The notes under the pieces were generated by a model. The model searched no databases and was not told the DNA's origin. It was given only the letters and a program-made list of their open reading frames with translations. A program made the translations under genes and the position numbers. From NCBI GenBank assembly GCA_014825775.1, contig MVAQ01000347.1:1-15329 (forward strand): DNA of 15,329 bases, in the 5' to 3' direction. Of the stretch, positions 9,493 through 15,329 are shown piece by piece. Position 1 is the stretch's first letter. Each line of letters starts with the position of its first letter. Source of the stretch: Krasilnikovozyma curviuscula. Its lineage: Eukaryota > Basidiomycota > Tremellomycetes > Cystofilobasidiales > Mrakiaceae.

Positions 9493-10626
9493 TTAGTTCG
9501 CCATGCCGCCATCGGGTAACCTCTCGACGCTATATTTCCTGCTGACAATGTACATCAGAGGGATACCAGGAACTTTTCGGATTCGACGACGGAGATCTCT
9601 ATCGCACTGTGATAATGAAACCAGATATTGATGAGGACCAAATCTACTTGGAGGGACTGGAATGAAGAAAAATAACTTACTGTAGCTACCATGTAGCATT
9701 TTGCCATTGTCACTCTCTGAACTAAGCAGTCATCGGCGTATGTTCCTCGATCTGCAGTCGCCAAAGAGAGAAAAGGTGCGATTTAGTACTCATCGACTTT
9801 CGCACTCGTCTTAACCAGGGAGAAATTAGCTCACGGGAGCACGGCAAACGTTCGAATCTTGGATCACGGGCAACCCTAAATCAAAAATGGATAGTGTTTT
9901 TAGGAACTGAAGTGAAAATACACTAGAGGGCAACGCGTAGGCGGTAACTCACTTTAAAGCCATTCGGTACCTTGGTCCTAACTTCTCCAACTCAGCCATT
10001 ACACAGTCCGTAATTGTCGGTATACCTTCGGAACGAAGCGATCAGCGAACAGTTCCTCAAAGTAGAGGAGAGAACGTCCAGCTCACATTTCGCAAACAGA
10101 CAATCCATCATACCCTGGACCAGCTCTATCTTGTTTTGAAGACTGTGGTTGATGAAATTGGTATCTACAAGAACTCGGTATGGTGGACCAAGGGAAGTGT
10201 TGTGCGACAAGAAGAGGGCGGCGGAGGCTTGAGTACTGTAGCGTATGTTGATGTGTTTGATTTACGAGCAAGAAGGTAGAAAATTGAAAATTACACTTTA
10301 AAAGAAATAAAAGAGGAAGGGAGAATGCAAGAAGACGTACACTTCTTTCGCTTTGGCAGCCTTCTCCTCCTCAGCCTTCGCTTTGGCAGCTTTCTCAGCA
10401 TTTGCTTTCCTGTCCCAACGACATCGGACCCATTCAGGTCAGCTTTCTCTGTTACTCCAGTACGAATGTAGCCAGGAAAGACACACTCACAATCGTGGAT
10501 CAGCTGGATTCAGCATCCTCTTGACCTGAGCGAACTTTCGTGTCTTCTTGGCTTTACCCTACGCAAATGTTATGTTCGGTTAGTGCAGGGAGATATCAAA
10601 ATGAACGACCTAGCTTTACTCACCAT
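9493..10626 (-). CDS. FCF1: rRNA-processing protein FCF1/UTP24 (PIN-domain nuclease), 8 exons
   Basis: FCF1 (Utp24) is an essential nucleolar PIN-domain endonuclease of the small-subunit processome that cuts pre-rRNA at the early sites around the 18S 5' end. Exons (minus) are 10624-10626, 10491-10558, 10341-10409, 10087-10235, 9953-10025, 9835-9875, 9681-9751 and 9493-9606, summing to 588 nt (195 aa; yeast has 189). Diagnostic stretches are MGKAKKTRKFAQVKRMLNP at the N-terminus, GPPYRVLVDTNFINHSLQNK, GMMDCLFAKC, TDCVMAELEKLGPRYRMALK, GTYADDCLV, CDRDLRRRIRKVPGIPLMY and SVERLPDGG at the end. The acidic PIN residues are kept (Asp71, Glu108, Asp141/Asp142, Asp160/Asp162). Exon 1 is the bare ATG, followed at once by GTGAGT. 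Exon 3 encodes an Ala-Lys-Glu repeat (KAAKAKAEEEKAAKAKE). It is head to head with the L1-domain gene. Confidence 0.95.
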
Positions 10627-10802
10627 TTTGAAGGTGTATCCTGTATAAGGTAGATCTGGTTGGCTGCAAAACGAATCGGGTTCGAGACGTGCAGTGTAAT
10701 TTTGAGAACTTGTGGCGTTAAATCCTCAATCCAGACGGGAAAGATTTTACTGGAGCGAAACGTTCCACCTTCACACCCTCAAACCTGACAGCAATACCCA
10801 AT
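10627..10802. promoter_or_regulatory. Divergent promoter region of FCF1 and the L1-domain gene
   Basis: Only 176 bp separate the two start codons, so the leaders and core promoters of both genes must lie here. Both products act in ribosome assembly, and a shared promoter would allow joint control. I looked for the yeast PAC and RRPE elements and saw no clear match. No TATA box is evident. The region is inferred from gene positions and not from a recognised motif. Confidence 0.6.
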
Positions 10803-12423
10803 ATGCCAGCTTCAAACAAGAAGGAAACAACCTCAGTTCCAGTTTTAGAGGAGTCTCCAGTATCGAAAGCTCAGGCCAAGAAAGCTGTCGACGCCCTCCT
10901 CGCCCACGCCTCCAAAGTCCAACAGAAGAAGGAAGAGACTGAGCTCGTCCAGGGCAAAGAAGAACTCGTATGGCTAGTTATTGCTACCAAGAGCATTCCT
11001 CAGGGTAAACTGAAGGGCCTGAAGCCAAAGAAAATGTGAGTCTTGTTCGTTCAAAATTTGTCGCAGTGAAGTTTTTGGATTGTTAGTGGGGATAGCCGTA
11101 GTATGGTCGGCTGTGTTCTAAGACTGCTTCTGCTCATGTAGATGTGCTGGTTAGGAGAGAGACAGTTCTTTTGAGCTGTCGTCCTGATATCGAGGCAGAA
11201 TAGTTGGTCGGTTGCGCTAGATTCATTGTAGGGTTGCTGCTGGAGAACTTCCAGCCCCTGACCACCGATCATTATCAGTGTAAAAGGTGTATCTAGTACT
11301 GTTTTAATGTGATCATTCACAGTTGGGTGACTTGAGCCGGAATATGACGAACTTGCGCTGACCTGGATTTCTGCTTCTCTCTAGCAACCTCACAACTCCT
11401 CTCGTCGACCCACGTACCAACTCTATTTGTCTCCTCGTCAAAGATCCACAAAGAGAGTACAAAGATCTCATGGAGAAGTCCAACATCAAGTTTATCTCAC
11501 GTGTCGTCGGTGTTGAGAAGCTTAGAGGAAAGTTCAAGCCCTTTGAAGCTAGAAGGGCGTTGTGTAAAGATCACGGTCTGTTTTTGGCGGATGAGAGGAT
11601 TGTGCCTTTACTTCCAAAGCTGCTGGGAAAGATTTTTTTCGATGCTAAGAAGTATGTCTCCCTTGCTTACGTTTGCGAGCGTCCATTAACTTGTTTCCTG
11701 TCACTATTGCAGACAACCTATTCCCGTCAACTTGACCAAGAAGGACCTCAAAGGTGAACTTGAACGAGCCATATCAGCTACTTATTTCCACATGACTCAA
11801 GGAAACTGCGCGTAAGTAATCTGCTCCCAACCACTCTGATCATCTTATTATCCGCATCTCACCTCGCATTCCATCCTTGCCTATGCTCCAGTACCGTCAA
11901 GTTCTCCACCATCTCCCATACCCCATCGCAAACCCTCCAGAACCTTCTCACTGCGCTACCACAAATCATTGCCTGCATCCCCGGTGGATGGGCTTCGATT
12001 CAGTCCCTCAACATTAAAACCTCAACCTCGGTATCGCTACCTATATGGCAGTGCGATTTGGGTGAAGGTGAAGGAGGTAGATGGGAAGGTATTGGTGAAG
12101 AAGCTTGGGAACAACAGTCGGACAGCAATGCTTCTGTTGATGAGCTCGTGGGTGAGGACGATGAGGGTTTCGATTCGGATGAGGTTCTAGATGAGGAAGA
12201 GGAGGAAATTATCAGAAAGATCAGCAACGAGAAAAAGATGGCTTCTAAGAAGTCTGAGGGGGGTGCGTCGAAGAAGAAGAACGCTGCTGTTGAAGCTTCG
12301 CCATCTGCTGGTTCGAAGAAGAGAAAAGCGGAGGCTCTTGCTACTACTACTCCCACAGTGGTGAAGAAGAAGGTGCCTGAGCAGCCACCAAAGAAGAAGA
12401 CGAAACCTGCCAAGAAGGCGTAG
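10803..12423 (+). CDS. Ribosomal L1-domain ribosome-biogenesis protein (UTP30/CIC1/RSL1D1 group), 4 exons
   Basis: Nucleolar protein of the L1-like group that binds pre-rRNA during assembly of pre-ribosomes. Yeast relatives are Utp30 (90S) and Cic1/Nsa3 (pre-60S), and the human one is RSL1D1. Exons are 10803-11035, 11385-11651, 11713-11811 and 11892-12423, summing to 1131 nt (376 aa). An N-terminal charged helix (about 20-55) is followed by the L1 domain (about 60-250) with LVWLVIATKSIPQGKLKGLK, SICLLVKDPQREYKDL, RVVGVEKLRGKFKPFEARR, FLADERIVPLLPKLLGK, FFDAKKQPIPVNL and ATVKFSTISHTPSQTLQNL. The tail (about 255-376) is acidic (VLDEEEEEIIRKI), then rich in lysine with KKRK and KKKTK nuclear-localisation-like runs. 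I cannot separate UTP30 from CIC1 orthology by eye. Intron 1 is 349 nt; the other two are 61 and 80 nt. Confidence 0.88.
11036..11384 (+). other. Long first intron (349 nt) of the L1-domain gene
   Basis: It runs from GTGAGT to a pyrimidine-rich acceptor ending TCTCTCTAG, and is four to six times longer than the other introns of this gene. Introns of ribosome-biogenesis genes sometimes carry snoRNAs. I see one near C-box (ATGACGA, 11344-11350) with a CTGA only about 10 bases later, which is too close for a C/D snoRNA, and a short perfect hairpin around 11230-11244 (CTGGA/TCCAG). Neither is enough to call an RNA gene. Confidence 0.55.
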
Positions 12424-12682
12424 GCTTTTATTGCAGTGGATCGGTTACTGGGTTATTCCGTTAGACTTTGTATCACCAGAGTGTAAGATGGAGGCCATTA
12501 CGATTACCTTGTTTTTCCTCGCGAGTCAGAGACACCATCAGGAGACAAGCCTCAGCTGCGTAATTTTTAGACTCCAATCCAAAAGGTGACAATGTGATCT
12601 ACGCCGGAAGAAGTCTATCTCGAAGTTCCTCGTTGAGGGGTAGTTGTGGGAGCAATTCAGTAAAGGGCAGAAAGACTCACTT
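12424..12682. other. Intergenic region between convergent genes
   Basis: This stretch of 259 bases follows the stop of the L1-domain gene and precedes the end of a doubtful minus-strand gene. It should hold both 3' untranslated regions. An AATAAA read on the minus strand lies at about 12427-12432. No ORF or RNA is supported. Confidence 0.4.
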
Positions 12683-13379
12683 CTAAATCATGACTTTACC
12701 ATTCTTGAAATTGTAGTAGTGGTCGACTCGTAGCCCTTTTTGCCGGAAGAATAGCCTGTTCCAGTCAGATGTACTGCGATTGCGTTTGATCTAATATTAC
12801 AGCTCTCATCTTCGTCTTGCCTCTGAACTAGTTCCCCCCATTTTGGATGACAGATCATCAGTATACGGGAAAATAACTTCTACATCTCCTAATCAACGCT
12901 GAAAGCTTGAATAAGAGATCTCGTCAGTGATATCGAATGAGTCGTTAGGAAGAGCAGTGGGCTGGATTGGAGCTTGGAGCTTGTGATTAGAATCAGGAAG
13001 GTATCGGTCTGATGTAGTATCAGAGTTTGAAGGGTATGTTGAGTGTAAACAGGTCCAGATGTATAATCTGGTTTTCGAAACTTATCACTCACCACTTTGG
13101 GACAATGAGAAACGAAGGGTTATAAATGAAATTGAATATGATACATGGATCACCATCATTACAGAGGGTAAGAATATTGTAAACTAAGGAGAGGTAAGGA
13201 TGACTCATCCGAGTTAAGGGAAAGTAATCAACGGAACCAGAGGATGAGACAGGAATTTTGCAACTGTTTGTGGGCTTAGAGATAGGAAATGCGCGTTGAG
13301 ATGAGCTCGCAAGCAGCAATTACCCACGCGATGACGGCAGAAGAGCAATGGCTTCGAAATTGAGGCAGAGTTCAGACAT
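12683..13379 (-). CDS. Possible small spliced gene of unknown function; exon structure uncertain
   Basis: No family is recognised. One frame-consistent model (minus) is 13324-13379 (starting MSELCLNFEAIALLPSSRG), 13163-13263, 12898-13094 and 12688-12822, giving 162 aa. Its middle contains a hydrophobic, Leu/Ser/Thr-rich part (LQTLILHQTDTFLILITSSK). The last intron has the poor donor GTTGAT. A second acceptor 32 bases further on (exon from 12790) is equally in phase and gives a different 35-residue end, including DWNRLFFRQKGLRVDHYYNF, that stops at 12683-12685. A further good-looking donor, GTGAGT at about 13091, fits neither model. Several overlapping frames look coding-like, so the true structure is open. 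It may also be an eroded gene. It lies 117 bp after the stop of the 271-residue gene on the same strand. Confidence 0.35.
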
Positions 13380-13496
13380 TTCCTGGATCAATTAATGAAT
13401 TAGAACTCAGTCAAAGGCTGATACAACAGATGTACACGAGATGTCTCAAAGCACAACGCGATTGAGAATTGCTGTGAAAGGAAAACGCACTCAACT

Positions 13497-14779
13497 TTAG
13501 TCAGAATCTGCAACCTCTGCCACCTTCTTCGAAGTTTTACTTTTCTTCCTCCCATTTCTTTTCTGAGTCGTCGTAGAATTGGAAAATTCAGTCTTTGGCT
13601 TTTTGTAGTTTTCTTTTGCCTTCTCCTTTGCCTTTTCCATAATCTTTTGAACGTGTGGATCGACCATCTCAAAGTCTGGAATTGAAGAATGAATGAATGA
13701 GACACCCGTCAGTCCACTAGAGTGAACAAGTGAGAATAAAGCTGCCGACCCACCATCGATTGTCCAAGCGTGGATGAACAGGGTGTAACATTTACCATTT
13801 GAACTGGAGGTTTTGTCGTTGGTTCTCATTTCTACTTCTTCACCATCTTCGAACGTTTTCTTATTAGGAACTGGAATCTCTCTGAAGAAGCAGGAGCGGT
13901 GTAAATCGGAGATTAAATGGCAAAATAAGGAGACGAGATTGTAATTAGTGGTGCGGAAACTCACTTGTCCTTCCACCCAAGGGCCGTCGTAGCAAGCTTA
14001 CAAGCATGAGCGATGTCAAAGGTGATGTTGATCAAGGTGCCATCTCCTACGTTTTCATCCTTTTCCTTAACGAGTTTTGAAACGGTGTAGACGCAATTCG
14101 AATGGGTGGACAAAGAAGGGCCGAGACCATTTGGAGAGGAAGAAGACGTCGCGACGGAAGGGGATGGAGCAACTGCTTTTCCTGTTTCAGCCGCCTACCA
14201 AGCAAAACGAAACGAGCGCCAGCATAAAAGTCAAAGTGTATGCGGCGACACGTAAGGTAAAATAGATATAGAATCCAAATTGAGATGAGAAATCGACAGG
14301 AAAGAGCACCTGAATGAGGTATCTCTGGAATCGACATAAGTAGGGCTGGACTAGTACCCTATACGGTATGACATGGATGAGATTACGCATATTCCGAAGG
14401 TGCGATGTCGCTCCGAGGACCAGAGGAGAACAAGGGGGAAACCAAAACAAGCACTCACTTTCTTCTCAGCACGTTTTTTAGCAGCTTCAATATCCTTCTT
14501 TAAATCTCTGACGCTCCATCTTTCGACGCGATAGCCTTTGCACTTATAAACCATTTTAGAGTTTTTTGTCTTTTCAAACTTGAGAGGCGTTTGGGTGTCA
14601 GATTGAGCTCTGCACTCTGAAGCCGCTTCATCCTCAGTTCTGTACACCCCTACGATGATTAACGAGCCCGACATGTTAACCTTATTGTCGAAAAGAACGT
14701 AGAGCATCGATGGATTCTCAGCTGCGTCTTCGCTGTCAGAGTCAGATGAAGGGGGTCTCTTGAAAGGGATGGTGGTCAT
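13497..14779 (-). CDS. Lysine-rich protein of unknown function with two similar modules, 4 exons
   Basis: Not recognised. Exons (minus) are 14459-14779, 13965-14194, 13796-13881 and 13497-13675, summing to 816 nt (271 aa). An acidic, Ser-rich N-terminus (SSDSDSEDAAE) is followed by a module at about 25-92 (LYVLF...IIVGVYRTEDEAASEC...YKCKGYRVERWSV) and a charged helix (about 93-107). A Ser/Pro linker follows, then a second module from about 141 (CVYTVSKLVKEKDE...ITFDIAHACKLATTALGWKD) with the same order: a VY strand, an acidic loop and a helix rich in Ala. The end is a Lys-rich tail (KAKEKAKENYKKPK, GRKKSKTSKK) that looks like a nuclear or nucleic-acid-binding signal. The first intron (263 nt) is long and could hide a 36-nt in-phase exon near 14299-14334. 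The third intron (120 nt) is a multiple of three without a stop. A nuclear role is only a guess. Confidence 0.65.
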
Positions 14780-15175
14780 GATTGGTGATGAGGGTGTGTG
14801 GTACTGGCTGGAGTGGTGCTGGATGGAGATTGAAGAAGATACAAGGAAGTACAGTTTAGAAGGTGCTCGACCTTTTTGGTAAATCTGGCTGAGGGAGGAG
14901 CGACTTCAGTCGAACGGTGCTGACGACCACTTTGACAGGTGGCAATATCACAAGATGCGAAAGAGGCGACCGCGCGCTTGACTTCTTGACCAGATCCTTC
15001 TTTCTTAGCGATTCCGTCAACAAAAAGAAGAGAAAGAGAAGAAATATTCTTACTAGCGTTAATGTTTAATGAGGAGAGCCAAGCGAAGTTTCTTATTGGA
15101 ATGACAGTGTCGCATCGTCTAAAGAGCTTGTATACACACGCTTACACAATGCGCCTCCACCCTTCCCCCGTCACC
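14780..15175. other. Intergenic region upstream of the 271-residue protein gene
   Basis: These 396 bases lie between two minus-strand genes and should hold the promoter of the gene starting at 14779 and the 3' end of the JmjC-like gene. A CT/GA-rich stretch with AAAGAAGAGAAAGAGAAG occurs at about 15023-15040. No ORF, repeat array or RNA is supported. Confidence 0.4.
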
Positions 15176-15329
15176 TCAACTGCGCGCACACACACCATCA
15201 TTCAACACACTCTCCATAAAAGTTCTCATTACTCCTCGCTCTCCCCTGTAGCTTTGATCATACCACCAATTGATGGCGATGCAGGGTCCTTTCTCGACTT
15301 TCTCCTCTATGAAATCATAATCAAGAGCA
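15176..15329 (-). CDS. C-terminal end of a probable JmjC-domain protein (JMJD7/TYW5-like), partial
   Basis: The minus-strand frame is open from the window edge to TGA at 15176-15178. It reads VEKGPCIAINWWYDQSYRGE and then a short helix MRTFMESVLNDG. The GPCIAINWWYD string is typical of the last beta strands of small cupin-type JmjC hydroxylases (JMJD7, TYW5), where a similar IAVNFWYDM follows the iron-binding part. The iron ligands would lie upstream, outside the window. A likely acceptor (TTTCATAG) puts the start of this last exon at 15306, so the codons between there and the edge are probably intron. The family call rests on one short motif. Confidence 0.5.
   Translation of the reverse strand, partial: ALDYDFIEEKVEKGPCIAINWWYDQSYRGERGVMRTFMESVLNDGVCARS

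Noticed and set aside
9123..9548. 141-codon minus ORF spanning the end of FCF1 and the start of the M20 gene
   Set aside because: Only its last part (from the ATG at 9290) matches the M20 protein; the upstream part overlaps the FCF1 last exon in another frame and looks like chance.
11036..11384. C/D or H/ACA snoRNA in the long intron
   Set aside because: The near C-box and the CTGA are only about 10 bases apart, and no H box/ACA pair with proper spacing was found.
12000..12413. 137-codon minus ORF rich in Phe and Ser
   Set aside because: It is the antisense shadow of the acidic and lysine-rich tail of the L1-domain protein.

Overview
The window looks like nuclear DNA of a basidiomycete fungus, probably a basidiomycetous yeast of the Tremellomycetes type. 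This rests on gene style and not on a search. Genes are small, close together and cut by many short introns, mostly 56-95 nt, with GT donors and YAG-like acceptors. Adding the exons by hand gives a whole number of codons for every complete gene model. I see no tRNA, rRNA, CRISPR array, transposon or prokaryotic operon signal.

Left part. Positions 1-94 may hold the tail of an unidentified gene. An 11-exon amidase-signature hydrolase (816-3161, +) converges on a two-exon GNAT-type acetyltransferase (3310-3896, -). A type II membrane glycosyltransferase-like gene follows (4148-5793, -). Its reading frame holds together across eight exons except for one in-frame TGA, so it may be a recent pseudogene.

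Middle. On the minus strand lie a small antibiotic-biosynthesis-monooxygenase (ABM) domain protein (6235-7088), a 10-exon M20 family amidohydrolase of the PM20D2 type (7342-9290), and FCF1/UTP24, the PIN-domain nuclease of the small-subunit processome (9493-10626). FCF1 is head to head, across 176 bp, with a ribosomal-L1-domain protein of the UTP30/CIC1/RSL1D1 group (10803-12423, +). This is a divergent pair of two ribosome-biogenesis genes.

Right part. A doubtful small gene (about 12683-13379, -), a lysine-rich protein of 271 residues with two similar modules and unknown function (13497-14779, -), and the C-terminal end of a probable JmjC-domain protein running off the window (15176 to the edge, -).

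The genes do not form an obvious pathway. FCF1 and the L1-domain protein share ribosome assembly. The amidase and the M20 amidohydrolase both cleave amide bonds, but the distance and the unrelated genes between them give no real evidence of a cluster. I found no convincing new biological system. The most unusual points are the TGA in the glycosyltransferase, the start-codon-only first exons of FCF1 and probably the ABM gene, the FCF1/L1-domain divergent promoter, and the unresolved gene near 13 kb.
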